Source of the DNA: Renibacterium sp.
GTDB taxonomy: Bacteria; Actinomycetota; Actinomycetes; Actinomycetales; Micrococcaceae
Reading direction: 5' to 3'
Length of the DNA: 64,000 nucleotides
Assembly: GCA_017419405.1 (NCBI GenBank)
Contig: JAFOLH010000011.1
Location: 1-64,000 of the forward strand
In this document: in pieces, positions 25,019-34,300 of the stretch
How positions within the stretch are numbered: position 1 is the stretch's first letter
How the letters are laid out: each line of letters starts with the position of its first letter
Program-made: the position numbers and the translations under genes
The notes under the pieces: model-generated
The model's database searches: none
What the model saw: only the letters and a program-made list of their open reading frames with translations
Told to the model about the DNA's origin: nothing

Positions 25019-28000
25019 ATGCGCGCGCACGCTTTGGTCGCGGACCAGGTCTGGGACATCTCAGGGCAACGGCAGAAAATCGTCGAGCTGTCCGCCACCG
25101 CCACGACCGAGGTCTCCGGCCGGCCGCTCGGCGTCATCTGCGAACCGCTGATGCGGACCGGCGCCGACGGCGTGCTCCGCCAATCGGTTCGGCTGCAATG
25201 GCTGGATCTGGGCCGGGAGCACAATTACGCCGAGCAACACGACGATGCCCCCGGCGACCTGGAGCCGCAAGAGCTGCCGCTGGCGAAGCTGCTGGTTTCC
25301 GGCCAACCGGTGCCGCTGCTCTGGGCTGGCGCGCCGGAGGGCGCCTGGCGGGTCCTGGTCCCCGCAGTCGAGGCGAGCACCGCCGCCGAAATCGGCTTCG
25401 AGCTCGACGGCGCAGAGGTCTCGATTCGCTTCGTCCTGGAACCGCAGCGGCGGTGGTCGGTGCACTTGATCCACCATTCGCACTACGACATCGGTTACAC
25501 CGACCCGCAACACGTCGTGCGCGCCAACCATCTGGAATACCTGGACTCGGCGCTGGCGCAGATGCGGGCAACCGACCACTTGCCGGACGCCGCCAAGTTC
25601 CGCTGGAACGAGGAGGCGCTTTTCGCGGTCGAGGACTGGCTGGCCAACCGCACACCCGAGCAGGCCCGGGAACTGATCCGACGCGTCCGGGAAGGCCGCT
25701 TGAGCCTTTCCGCAATGCCTTTCAACCTGCACACCGAAGCCTGCTCCACCGACGAATTGCACGAGCTGCTCCGGCCGGCGGCCAAGCTCCGCGGCGAATA
25801 CGGCATCGACTTGGCCTCGGCTATGCAAACCGACGTGCCCGGCCACGTGGTGGGTTTTCCCGACGCCCTGGGTTCGACCGGAGTCAAGTATCTTTCCGTG
25901 GCGCACAACTGGGCCGGCCGTTCCCACCCGAACGGATTCGGCGAACTCGACGTCCCCCGGCTGTTCCGTTGGCACGGGCCGGCCGGGAACTCGGTCCTCG
26001 TTTGGCGCACCGACAGCCCACACGGCGGCTCGTACATGGAAGGCAACACCGTCGGGTTCAGTGAAAACTTCGCAGCGGCTTCGGACATCTTTCCCTGCTA
26101 TCTGGCCAATCTCGCCAATCAGCCCTTCCCGCTGGTGGCGGAAACGGTCTTCGGCTGGATGCCGGAAGCCGCCGAAGCAGACAAGGCGCCGTATCCGCTG
26201 GACGTCTTGCATTTGCGATTGCAAGGGCGCTGGGCGGACAACGCGCCGCCCAATGGCCGAATCAGCCAACTGGTCGCTGCCTGGAACGAAGCCTGGGACT
26301 ACCCGAAGCTGCGCCTGTCCACCAACGAGGCTTTCTTCGAAGAGGCCGTCGCCCGCCATGGCGATCAGATCGCAGACCTCGAAGGCGATTGGAACGACTG
26401 GTGGGGCCACGGCATCGGTGCCGCCGCCTCGGAAATGGCGCTGAGCCGGCAAGCACAGGTCCAGCTCGCCCAGGCACACACCTTGGCCGGCTTCGGCCAA
26501 CTCCTGGGCGCCAGTCCGGCCGAGACTTCGCGCGTCGATACCGACCGCGGGTACCGGCAAATCGCCTTGTGGGACGAACACACTTGGGGCGCGGCAGATT
26601 CCTGGTTGCACCAGGACCACGGCCCCTCGGCCGGCGAACGGCAGTGGCACTGGAAAGCCGCCCGGGCTTATGAAGCACTCGACGAATCCCAGTCGGCGAT
26701 GCAGCAGGCGCGTGAGATTCTGGCCGCCCAGCTGGATTCTGCCGACCCGGGGCAACTGACCGTCTTCAACACCGCCAATCAGCGGCGCGACGGCATCGTC
26801 GAGTTCTTCCTGTCGGACAGCGTGCTGCCGGTGCAGACCCCGCTCGCCGTCCGCGACCAACGGGATGGCCGGCTGCTCCCGGTCGAGTGCCGCGAAGAAC
26901 GGGAGAACTTCCGACCGCTCGGGCGGCAGGTCCGGGTGGCCTTGGCCGACGTCCCGGCGCTGGGCCGGCTGGGCCTGCGGCTGGAAACCGCGGAGCCGGC
27001 TCCGGCCGCAGCGGACCAGCCCGAAACCAGCGCCGGCGAAGACCTCTATCTGCTGGAAAACGAGTCTTTCCGGGTCCAGATCGACCCGCGCAGCGGATCG
27101 ATCGCCTCGATTCTGGACAAGTCGGCTGGCCGGGAGCTGGTCAATCAGGATGCGGTTTTCGGCTTCAACGGGTACATCTACGACACCTATTCCACCGCGG
27201 GCCCGCAAAACCACAACAGCTCGAAACACTTCGAGGTTCCGGGCAAGCTCACCCTGCTCGCCGGACGTTCGATCAGCACCGCAGCGGCTTTGCTGGACTC
27301 CAGCAGCACAGCCCTGGGCCGCAGCGTCACGGTACGCAGTTTCGCGCCGGGCGCCAACTGGGTCGAAAGCACCTATACCCTGCCGAGCCGGGGAGCCCGG
27401 TTGGAGATCCGCAACCGGGTGTCGAAGGAAGCCACCTTCACCAAAGAGAGCGCCTTCTTCGCTTTCCCCTTCGCCGTCGAGAACGCCACGGTCCGCTTGG
27501 AAAGCGCCGGCGGCCTGGCCGGCCCGGGCGCTGCGGCGATTCCCGGCAGCGCCGAATACATGCACGGGATCCGGCATTGGGCCAGCATCGAGGGCAACGG
27601 CCAGGCCATCGGCTGGGCCAGTGCCGACGCCCCGCTGGTCGAAGTCGCCACGATCAGCCTGCCCTATATCCCGTTCCCGAACTCGCTGCCGGTCAGTGAA
27701 CCAGGCACGGTCTACTCTTGGATCCACAACAACATCTGGGACACCAATTTCCCGGTGCAACAAGCCTTCGAAATGGACTTCCGGTACTGCATCAGCTCAG
27801 CCCAGGAACCGGGCGCCGTCGCCGCCCTGCAGGCCGCAGCCGATTTCGCGGATCCGTTGTTCGCGGTCCCCGGCAAAGCAACCTCGCCATCGGCCGAGTT
27901 GCTCACCATCGACCGGCCGGACGTCCAACTGGTCGATCTACTGCCCGGAACCGGGTCCTTGCTCGTCCGATTGCTCTGGACCGACCCTGCGGGCGGCGAG

Positions 28001-28147
28001 TGCGAAATCGGTTTGCCCGGACTCGTCTCGGCCTTCCGCAGCAACTACTTGGGCGAACGGCTCGACGAACTCCAGGTGCTGGCCGGCAGGGTCCGGGTGC
28101 ACTCCCCGGGCGCCGGAGTCCTCGCCGTGGAGTTGCGGACGGAGTAG
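25019..28147 (+). CDS. GH38 alpha-mannosidase
   Basis: 1042 aa; the ATG at 25019 follows AGGGAG, giving a cytoplasmic protein with no signal peptide. The GH38 catalytic domain shows the metal motif HSHYDIGYT (about residue 152), the nucleophile region AMQTDVPGHVVGF (Asp near 272) and a middle domain with NDWWGHG. The C-terminal region is the beta-sandwich domain of the family. GH38 enzymes release alpha-mannose from mannosides or N-glycans. It diverges from lacI and precedes the amidohydrolase by 41 bases. Confidence 0.92.
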   Translation: MRAHALVADQVWDISGQRQKIVELSATATTEVSGRPLGVICEPLMRTGADGVLRQSVRLQWLDLGREHNYAEQHDDAPGDLEPQELPLAKLLVSGQPVPLLWAGAPEGAWRVLVPAVEASTAAEIGFELDGAEVSIRFVLEPQRRWSVHLIHHSHYDIGYTDPQHVVRANHLEYLDSALAQMRATDHLPDAAKFRWNEEALFAVEDWLANRTPEQARELIRRVREGRLSLSAMPFNLHTEACSTDELHELLRPAAKLRGEYGIDLASAMQTDVPGHVVGFPDALGSTGVKYLSVAHNWAGRSHPNGFGELDVPRLFRWHGPAGNSVLVWRTDSPHGGSYMEGNTVGFSENFAAASDIFPCYLANLANQPFPLVAETVFGWMPEAAEADKAPYPLDVLHLRLQGRWADNAPPNGRISQLVAAWNEAWDYPKLRLSTNEAFFEEAVARHGDQIADLEGDWNDWWGHGIGAAASEMALSRQAQVQLAQAHTLAGFGQLLGASPAETSRVDTDRGYRQIALWDEHTWGAADSWLHQDHGPSAGERQWHWKAARAYEALDESQSAMQQAREILAAQLDSADPGQLTVFNTANQRRDGIVEFFLSDSVLPVQTPLAVRDQRDGRLLPVECREERENFRPLGRQVRVALADVPALGRLGLRLETAEPAPAAADQPETSAGEDLYLLENESFRVQIDPRSGSIASILDKSAGRELVNQDAVFGFNGYIYDTYSTAGPQNHNSSKHFEVPGKLTLLAGRSISTAAALLDSSSTALGRSVTVRSFAPGANWVESTYTLPSRGARLEIRNRVSKEATFTKESAFFAFPFAVENATVRLESAGGLAGPGAAAIPGSAEYMHGIRHWASIEGNGQAIGWASADAPLVEVATISLPYIPFPNSLPVSEPGTVYSWIHNNIWDTNFPVQQAFEMDFRYCISSAQEPGAVAALQAAADFADPLFAVPGKATSPSAELLTIDRPDVQLVDLLPGTGSLLVRLLWTDPAGGECEIGLPGLVSAFRSNYLGERLDELQVLAGRVRVHSPGAGVLAVELRTE

Positions 28148-28188
28148 GTTGGGAGGACATCTGCAAAGTGCCCACAGAGAGGCCTACC

Positions 28189-29406
28189 GTGCCCACGAAG
28201 CCCCATAAGTCCACCCCGACCCTGGCGATCCTGAATGCCCACGTGGTCCCCGTGACCGGCGAAGCGTTCGACGGCGGCGTGATCGTCAAGAACGGCAAGA
28301 TCACCGAGCTCGGGCCTGCGGTCAAGGCGCCCCGCGGCGCCGACGTCGTCGATGCCGGCGGGCAGTGGCTGGTGCCTGGGCTCATCGATGCGCATACCCA
28401 TCTGGGCGTGCACGAAGAGGCCGAAGGCCCGATGGGCAACGACACCAACGAGATGACCGACCCGATCATGGCTGCAGTCCGGGCTCTGGACGCGATCAAT
28501 CCGCGGGAAATGGGCTTCGACGATGCGCTCGCCGGCGGCATCACCGCGGTCAATGTCAATCCCGGTTCCGGCAATCCGGTGGGCGGATTGGCGGTCGCGC
28601 TGCACACCCATGGCGGCTACGTGGACGAAATGGTGCTGCGCAGCCCGAGCGGTTTGAAAGCGGCACTGGGCGAGAATCCGAAGCGGGTCTATGGCGAGAA
28701 GAAGCAAACGCCCTCGACTCGGCTCGGCACCGCCTTGGTGATCCGCAAAGCCTTCCAGGAAGCCCGGGACTATCTGGCCACGCCGGCCAAAGACCGCAAG
28801 GCCAAGGACCTCAAGCTCGAAGCCCTGGGCCTGGTGCTGAACCGGGAAATCCCTTGGCGGCAGCACGCGCACCGCGCCGACGACATCGCCACGGCAGTGC
28901 GGATCGCCGAAGAGTTCGGCTACCAGCTGGTGATCGATCACGGCACCGAAGCGCATCTGCTCGCGCCGCTGCTCGCGGAGAAGAAAATTCCAGTACTGAT
29001 CGGGCCGCTGTTCACTTCCCGGTCCAAAATGGAATTGCGCAACCGCTCATTGGCCAATCCCGGGAAACTGGCTGCGGCCGGCGTCGAGATTTCCATCATC
29101 ACGGACCATCCGGTGGTGCCGATCCATTTCCTGGTGCACCAAGCCACTTTGGCCGTCAAAGAAGGCCTGGACCGGGATACCGCCCTGCGTTCGATCACGA
29201 TCAATCCCGCCAAGGTGCTGGGCCTGGCAGACCGGATCGGCTCCTTGGAAACCGGGAAAGACGCCGACTTCGTGCTCTGGAGCGGCGATCCCTTGGACGT
29301 CATGCAACGGGCGAACCAAGTGTTCATCGGCGGCAAGCCGGTCTACCATTACGACCCCGAGACCCGGCAGGGCGTGGTCGCCTCCCGGGAAATGACCGGG
29401 CTGTGA
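28189..29406 (+). CDS. Imidazolonepropionase-like amidohydrolase
   Basis: 405 aa from a GTG at 28189 with AGAGAGG before it; a second in-frame GTG at 28168 after GGGAGGA is possible. The TIM-barrel amidohydrolase signature includes DAHTHLGVHEEAEG, HAHRADD, VIDHGTEAHLLAP and IITDHPVVP, with a C-terminal LAPRIG-like segment GLADRIGSLETGKDADFVLW. It belongs to the broad COG1228 group. Substrate unknown. The gene follows GH38 by 41 bases and its stop overlaps the next gene's GTG, so it is probably in the same operon. Confidence 0.85.
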   Translation: MPTKPHKSTPTLAILNAHVVPVTGEAFDGGVIVKNGKITELGPAVKAPRGADVVDAGGQWLVPGLIDAHTHLGVHEEAEGPMGNDTNEMTDPIMAAVRALDAINPREMGFDDALAGGITAVNVNPGSGNPVGGLAVALHTHGGYVDEMVLRSPSGLKAALGENPKRVYGEKKQTPSTRLGTALVIRKAFQEARDYLATPAKDRKAKDLKLEALGLVLNREIPWRQHAHRADDIATAVRIAEEFGYQLVIDHGTEAHLLAPLLAEKKIPVLIGPLFTSRSKMELRNRSLANPGKLAAAGVEISIITDHPVVPIHFLVHQATLAVKEGLDRDTALRSITINPAKVLGLADRIGSLETGKDADFVLWSGDPLDVMQRANQVFIGGKPVYHYDPETRQGVVASREMTGL

Positions 29407-30602
29407 ACGGCCAGACGTCCGGCGAGCACGACCTGCTGGGCCGGCACGACGTGCTCGATTTGGCTTCGCTGCTGAGCGAGGCGGAGCTGGCGCAACGGGA
29501 CAAGATCCGAGAATTCACCGAGCGCCGGATCAAGCCGCAGATCGCCCGCTGGTTCGAGGACGCCTATTTCCCGCTGGAACTGGTCCCCGAATTGGGCGCC
29601 CTCGGCGTGCTCGGTATGCACCTGGACGGCTACGGCTGCGCCGGGGCGTCCGCCGTCGAGTACGGTTTGACCGCGATGGAGATCGAAGCGGGTGACTCCG
29701 GGATCCGCACTTTCGTCTCGGTGCAGGGGTCATTGGCGATGACCGCAATCCACCGTTGGGGCAGCGAAGCACAGAAACAGCGCTACCTGCCTTTGATGGC
29801 GCGTGGCGAACTCATCGGATGCTTCGCCTTGACTGAGCCAGAAGCCGGCAGTGATCCGAGTGCAATGCGTACGACGGCGGTGCGCACCGCCGACGGCTGG
29901 CGGCTCAACGGCGCCAAGCGTTGGATCGGCCTGGCCTCGGTGGCCGACGTCGCCGTCGTCTGGGCTTCAGTACCCGACGAAGGCGTGCGCGGGTTTTTGG
30001 TGCCGACCTCGACGCCCGGTTTTGTCGCAGAACCGATCACCGGCAAGCTGTCGATGCGCGCCTCGATCCAGTGCGATGTTCGGTTCGACGACGTCGAGCT
30101 GCCAGCGGAGGCAATCTTGCCGCTTGCGAAAGGATTGCGCGGACCATTTAGCTGCTTGAATGAAGCCCGTTACGGGATCATGTGGGGCTCGATGGGTGCT
30201 GCCCGGGATGCCTTTGAAGCCGCATTAGGCTACGCCGCGGAACGTAAACCCTTCGGATCTGCTTTGGCTTCTTATCAGCTGACCCAGGCCAAGCTGGTCG
30301 ATATGATGCTGGAACTGCAAAAGGGTCAGTTGCTCGCTTTGCATACCGGCCGGCTCAAAGACGCTGGCACACTGCGGCCGGAACAGATCTCGGTGGGCAA
30401 ACTCAATAACGTTCGCGAGGCCCTGGAAATTTGCCACCAAGCTCGGAGCATCCTGGGCGGCAATGGCATCACGCTGGATTATTCACCGCTCCGGCATGCC
30501 AATAACTTGGAATCGGTGCGGACCTACGAGGGCACTGATGAGGTGCACACACTGATTCTGGGCCAGTACCTCACTGGGCATGCCGCTTTTCATCCGTCCT
30601 AA
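29403..30602 (+). CDS. Acyl-CoA dehydrogenase, glutaryl-CoA dehydrogenase-like
   Basis: 399 aa; the GTG at 29403 overlaps the amidohydrolase stop (GTGA). The motif IRTFVSVQGSLAM followed by CFALTEPEAGSDPSAMRTTA and the C-terminal RTYEGTDEVHTLILGQYLTG resemble glutaryl-CoA dehydrogenase more than other family members. The catalytic Glu376 (in YEGTDEVH) and the GCDH-type Arg in IRTFVS are present. It would oxidise a dicarboxyl or short acyl-CoA with FAD and ETF. Its place in a sugar operon is puzzling. A strong terminator follows. Confidence 0.88.
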   Translation: MNGQTSGEHDLLGRHDVLDLASLLSEAELAQRDKIREFTERRIKPQIARWFEDAYFPLELVPELGALGVLGMHLDGYGCAGASAVEYGLTAMEIEAGDSGIRTFVSVQGSLAMTAIHRWGSEAQKQRYLPLMARGELIGCFALTEPEAGSDPSAMRTTAVRTADGWRLNGAKRWIGLASVADVAVVWASVPDEGVRGFLVPTSTPGFVAEPITGKLSMRASIQCDVRFDDVELPAEAILPLAKGLRGPFSCLNEARYGIMWGSMGAARDAFEAALGYAAERKPFGSALASYQLTQAKLVDMMLELQKGQLLALHTGRLKDAGTLRPEQISVGKLNNVREALEICHQARSILGGNGITLDYSPLRHANNLESVRTYEGTDEVHTLILGQYLTGHAAFHPS

Positions 30603-30618
30603 GGTCGGGTTGATCGAC

Positions 30619-30657
30619 AAAAAGGTGCGCTAAACACTGTGTTTAGCGCACCTTTTT
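30619..30657. terminator. Bidirectional rho-independent terminator
   Basis: An 18-base perfect stem from AAAAAGGTGCGCTAAACA around the loop CTG ends in a T5 run; on the opposite strand the A5 run serves the same purpose. It separates the plus-strand GCDH gene from the minus-strand protease array and can terminate both. Confidence 0.9.
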
Positions 30658-30680
30658 GCCAACTGGCTTTGGCCGGAAAA

Positions 30681-31418
30681 TCAGACTCCGGAAGTGCTCT
30701 TGATCCACTGGCGGGCGTTCGTCACGCTCGCGTAGTTGGCCTTGCCCGTGGTGCTTGCGCCAGGAAGCGAATCAACCGTCGAAGCGACGCCGACGATTTT
30801 GCCGCCGATGATCAGCGGGCCGCCGGAATCGCCGCGGTTGGCGCTGCCGTCTACACCCTGCAGGTGGATCGCCGGGCCGCCGGCAGTATCGCTGCTGGAG
30901 CCGATGACCTTCTGCTTGGCCTGGTAAAGACCATCAGCGACCGCGTCGTTTGCGCGGTGCCCGTAGCCCATGATCAATCCGGTGTCCGAGGTGTTGACCT
31001 TGTAGCTGTCCGTGAGCGCCGGGTAGGAATCCAGCTGCTTGGACGTGGACAGGTGCACCAATGCCACGTCGTTGCCCGGCTGCGAGTAGAAGTTGTCGAC
31101 CACGATGTTCTCGCCGCTGGCCGGAGTCACGTTGGAGTAGTAGACCTTCATGCCGCTGACGCCCTTGACGCAGTGCCCGGCGGTCAAGACCCAATCGGCA
31201 GAGATGGCTTCGCCGGTGCAACCGAAGCTGCCCGACTGACCGGTCTTCTGGAAGATGAGCTGAACCGCCCACGGCGTCGCCGGGGCTTTGCTGCCGCCGA
31301 CGATGTTCGGCGTCGCGCCGCCGTTGCCGACTGGGGCAGCGCCGGCTGCGCCGGCGCCGATGAAAGCGATCGACGCGGCAGCCGCACCGACCAGAACCGA
31401 TCTGAAAATCTTGTTCAT
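30681..31418 (-). CDS. Secreted S1 serine protease, copy 1 of a tandem array
   Basis: 245 aa with the signal peptide MNKIFRSVLVGAAAASIAFI and a short propeptide before IVGG (residues 39-42). The catalytic triad is His82 (TAGHC), Asp117 (NDVALVHL) and Ser198 (GDSGGP). A Cys67-Cys83 pair is retained. The residue six before the catalytic serine, equivalent to Asp189 of trypsin, is Ser192, so trypsin-like Arg/Lys specificity is unlikely. AAGGAATTCC lies upstream of the ATG. It is the most divergent of the four paralogs. Confidence 0.92.
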   Translation of the reverse strand: MNKIFRSVLVGAAAASIAFIGAGAAGAAPVGNGGATPNIVGGSKAPATPWAVQLIFQKTGQSGSFGCTGEAISADWVLTAGHCVKGVSGMKVYYSNVTPASGENIVVDNFYSQPGNDVALVHLSTSKQLDSYPALTDSYKVNTSDTGLIMGYGHRANDAVADGLYQAKQKVIGSSSDTAGGPAIHLQGVDGSANRGDSGGPLIIGGKIVGVASTVDSLPGASTTGKANYASVTNARQWIKSTSGV

Positions 31419-31457
31419 GAGGAATTCCTTCAGACGAAGTGGGGGTTGGGAAAAACA

Positions 31458-31490
31458 GCTGGCCCGGCCCTTTGCCGGGACCGGGCCAGC
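31458..31490 (-). terminator. Stem-loop after protease copy 2
   Basis: GCTGGCCCGG (31458-31467) pairs perfectly with CCGGGCCAGC (31481-31490), with further pairing possible inside the loop. It lies 22 bases beyond the stop of copy 2. AAAAA on the plus strand at 31451-31455 gives a T-run on the minus transcript. Confidence 0.75.
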
Positions 31491-31511
31491 CGGTCAGATG
31501 CCGGAGTTAGT

Positions 31512-32240
31512 TCAGACGCCCGAAGTGTCTGAAATCCACTGGCGTGAATCGGTGAGGTTGGCGTAGTTGGCTTTTCCGGTGGTGCTCGCGCCGGGCTCGG
31601 CGTCGACCGTTGACGCGACGCCGACGATCTTGCCGCCGATGATGATCGGGCCGCCGGAGTCGCCGTGGTTGGCCCCGCCGTTGACGCCTTGGATGTGCAC
31701 CGCGGTGCCGTCATACGCATCGGTGCTTGAGCCGAGGACCTTGACGTTCGCCTGGTAGAGGCCATCCGCGTTGGCGCCGTTGGCGCGGTGTCCGTAACCC
31801 ATGATCACGGCTTGATCACCGGCTTTTGCGGTGTAGCTGTCCGCCAGCGCCGGATAAGAGCCCAAGTTCTTTGCCTGCGAAAGGTGGACCAGAGCGACGT
31901 CACCGTTGGTTGACGAGTAGAACTGGTCTACAGCGATGCCGGTGCCACGGTTCGTGGTGCTCTTCGAGTAGTAGACCTTCATCCCGGTATCGCCGTCGAC
32001 ACAGTGATTAGCGGTCAATACCCACTCGGCCGAAATTGCTTCGCCGGTGCAGCCGTAGCTGGCTCCGTCCTGCTGGAAAATAAGCTGGACCGCCCACGGC
32101 GTCGCTGGGGCCTTGGTGCCACCGACGATATCCGGAGTCGGACCGGTGCCGACCGGAGCAGCATTGGCCGCCCCCACGCCGACGAATGCCATCGACGCAG
32201 CAGCCGCGCCGACCAAAACGGATTTCAAGACCTTGTTCAT
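31512..32240 (-). CDS. Secreted S1 serine protease, copy 2
   Basis: 242 aa; ATG at 32240 after AAAGGAG. The signal peptide (MNKVLKSVLVGAAAASMAF) is nearly identical to its neighbours. Mature start IVGG, His79, Asp114 and Ser195 form the triad. The position matching trypsin Asp189 is Gly189, which again rules out trypsin-like binding of Arg or Lys. The segment NHGDSGGPI replaces the NRGDSGGP of copy 1. It has its own ribosome site and hairpin, so it is probably a separate transcription unit. Confidence 0.92.
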   Translation of the reverse strand: MNKVLKSVLVGAAAASMAFVGVGAANAAPVGTGPTPDIVGGTKAPATPWAVQLIFQQDGASYGCTGEAISAEWVLTANHCVDGDTGMKVYYSKSTTNRGTGIAVDQFYSSTNGDVALVHLSQAKNLGSYPALADSYTAKAGDQAVIMGYGHRANGANADGLYQANVKVLGSSTDAYDGTAVHIQGVNGGANHGDSGGPIIIGGKIVGVASTVDAEPGASTTGKANYANLTDSRQWISDTSGV

Positions 32241-32275
32241 CGAAAACTCCTTTGTTTTTGCTGGGACATATAGCG

Positions 32276-32314
32276 CAATGGCCGGCCTACCCAGTTCAAG
32301 TAGGCCGGCCATTG
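32276..32314 (-). terminator. Stem-loop after protease copy 3
   Basis: CAATGGCCGGCCTAC and GTAGGCCGGCCATTG are perfectly complementary 15-base arms around CCAGTTCAA, 16 bases beyond the stop of copy 3. The inner part is GGCCGGCC. No long T-run follows. Confidence 0.75.
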
Positions 32315-32329
32315 CTCCAAAGCTCTGAA

Positions 32330-33064
32330 TCAGACCCCTGCGGTGTCCGAGATCCACTGACGGGAATCAGTCAGGTTGGCGTAGTTGCTGCCGGCATGGA
32401 TGTCCGCACCGGGATCCGAGCTGTCGCCCGTGGAGCACACGCCCACGATCTTGCCGCCGACCAACAAGGGGCCGCCGGAGTCACCGTGGTTGGAAGCGCC
32501 GTTGACGCCCTTGATGTGCACAGCCGTGCCATCGTAAGCATCGGTGCTGGCGCCGACCACCTGGACGTTCGCCTGGTAGAGGCCGTCGGACTGGACCGCG
32601 TTGGCGCGCCGGCCATAGCCCATGACGACACCCTTGTCGCCTGCGTTGGCCGTGTAGCTATCCGCCAGCGCCGGGTAGGAACCGAGGTTCTTCGACTGGG
32701 ACAGGTGCACCAGGGCGACGTCGCCGCTGTCCGAAGCAACCCAGTTGTCGGCGGCAATGGCAGTTCCGCGGTTCGTGGTGCTGTTGCTGTAGTAGACATT
32801 CATCGAGCTGATGCCGTCGATGCAGTGCTGGGCGGTCAGGACCCATTCAGCGGAGATGGCTTCGCCGGTGCAACCATAGCTGCTGCCGTTCTGCACGAAG
32901 ATCAACTGGACTTCCCAGGGGGTGGCCGGGGCTTTGGTGCCGCCGACGATGTCCGGGGTGGCTCCGCCACCGGCGACCGGAGCAGCGCTCGCCGCGCCGG
33001 TGCCGAGGAATGCCATCGACGCAGCAGCCGCGCCGATCAATACCGACTTGAAAACTTTGTTCAC
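32330..33064 (-). CDS. Secreted S1 serine protease, copy 3
   Basis: 244 aa from a GTG at 33064, with AGGAACC upstream. Signal peptide VNKVFKSVLIGAAAASMAFL, then IVGG; triad His80, Asp115, Ser196. The trypsin-189 position is Ala190. A third cysteine appears in VGVCSTGD, where copies 1 and 2 have VGVASTVD; no obvious partner is present, so it may be free or make an intermolecular bond. Confidence 0.92.
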   Translation of the reverse strand: MNKVFKSVLIGAAAASMAFLGTGAASAAPVAGGGATPDIVGGTKAPATPWEVQLIFVQNGSSYGCTGEAISAEWVLTAQHCIDGISSMNVYYSNSTTNRGTAIAADNWVASDSGDVALVHLSQSKNLGSYPALADSYTANAGDKGVVMGYGRRANAVQSDGLYQANVQVVGASTDAYDGTAVHIKGVNGASNHGDSGGPLLVGGKIVGVCSTGDSSDPGADIHAGSNYANLTDSRQWISDTAGV

Positions 33065-33221
33065 AATAGGTTCCTGTCTCTTTCTGTTACTGAAAATGGG
33101 CATAAAAAACTCCGCAAATATTCGGCATATTTACGGTTTCGGCAAAAGATTGTGAAACAGATTCAACCGCCACGCTGAGGCGCTCTGCGTCTTCAGCTCC
33201 GGCAGGAATCAGTTCGAGGTA

Positions 33222-33251
33222 GTCGGGTGGCTCGGACGGGAGCCACCCGAC
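33222..33251 (-). terminator. Stem-loop after protease copy 4
   Basis: GTCGGGTGGCTC and GAGCCACCCGAC form a perfect 12-bp stem around GGACGG, 15 bases beyond the stop of copy 4. Confidence 0.75.
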
Positions 33252-33266
33252 AACCGCGGAAAGGGC

Positions 33267-34001
33267 TCAGACGCCCGAGGTGCTCTTGATCCAGCTGCGC
33301 GAAGCGGTCAGATTGGCGTAGTTGCTGCCGGCCTGAGTATTCGCGCCGGGGTCTTGGTCGTCACCAGTCGAGCACACGCCGACGATCTTGCCGCCGACGA
33401 TCAAGGGGCCGCCGGAGTCACCGTGATTCGCGGCGCCGTCGACGCCCTTGATGTGCACCGCGGTGCCGCTGTAGGCATCGGTGCTCTTGCCGATCACCGT
33501 GACGTTGGCCTGGTAGAGGCCATCGGCGTTGGCAGCGTTGGCGCGCCGTCCGTAGCCCATGATCTTGCCAGCATCGCCGGAAGTGGCGGTGTAGCTGTCC
33601 GCCAGCGCCGGGTAGGAACCGAGGTTCTTCGACTGGGAGAGGTGGACCAGGGCCACATCGCCCTTGCCGGAAGTCACCCATTTGTCCGCTTTGATGGCGG
33701 TACCGCGGTTGGTGGTGCTGTTCGAGTAGTACACGTTCATTGACGTGTCGCCATCGATGCAGTGGTTGGCGGTCAGAATCCAGTCGGCCGAAATGGCTTC
33801 GCCGGTGCAACCGTAGGTGCCGCCGTTCTGCACGAAGACGAGCTGGACGGCCCAAGGGGTGGCCGGGGCTTTGGTGCCGCCGACGATGTCCGGGGTGGCT
33901 CCGCCACCAGCGACCGGCGCAGCGCTCGCGGCGCCGGTGCCGAGGAATGCCATCGATGCAGCAGCGGCCCCTACCAGGACCGACTTGAAGATCTTGTTCA
34001 T
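33267..34001 (-). CDS. Secreted S1 serine protease, copy 4
   Basis: 244 aa; ATG at 34001 after AAGGATAAG. Signal peptide MNKIFKSVLVGAAAASMAFL, then IVGG; triad His80, Asp115, Ser196. The position equivalent to trypsin Asp189 is Ala190. It shares the extra cysteine of VGVCSTGD with copy 3. It is the first of the four genes in the direction of transcription and directly faces the long intergenic region and the Tat-exported unknown protein, transcribed the other way. Confidence 0.92.
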   Translation of the reverse strand: MNKIFKSVLVGAAAASMAFLGTGAASAAPVAGGGATPDIVGGTKAPATPWAVQLVFVQNGGTYGCTGEAISADWILTANHCIDGDTSMNVYYSNSTTNRGTAIKADKWVTSGKGDVALVHLSQSKNLGSYPALADSYTATSGDAGKIMGYGRRANAANADGLYQANVTVIGKSTDAYSGTAVHIKGVDGAANHGDSGGPLIVGGKIVGVCSTGDDQDPGANTQAGSNYANLTASRSWIKSTSGV

Positions 34002-34300
34002 TCTTATCCTTCTTGGTCATTTTGTGAATGATCGAATCCGGCGCGCGTCTTTGCCCGCTGGACAGTGTTCCAAAACGAATCGGCAACCATGATTGGCTGT
34101 TGCCGCCGCGGCTTGAACGCTACCCCCGGAAGTTGCCTCACGACACTTTTTCCAGGCTATTCCAAGGCAATCAGCGTGCATCGTGCAGACAACGTCGCCC
34201 AGACTGACCGCGGGCTGTGAATTGGCTCACTTTTCACCGGACGGGCCGTGGCTCCATCGCCCCGAGGTTGCCACCAGCCCAACCCAGCAGGCCCGGACGA

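Noticed and set aside
25061-27763. 900-codon minus-strand frame opposite the GH38 gene
   Set aside because: Codons on the plus strand encode GH38 motifs; the minus frame has no family motif and no ribosome site.
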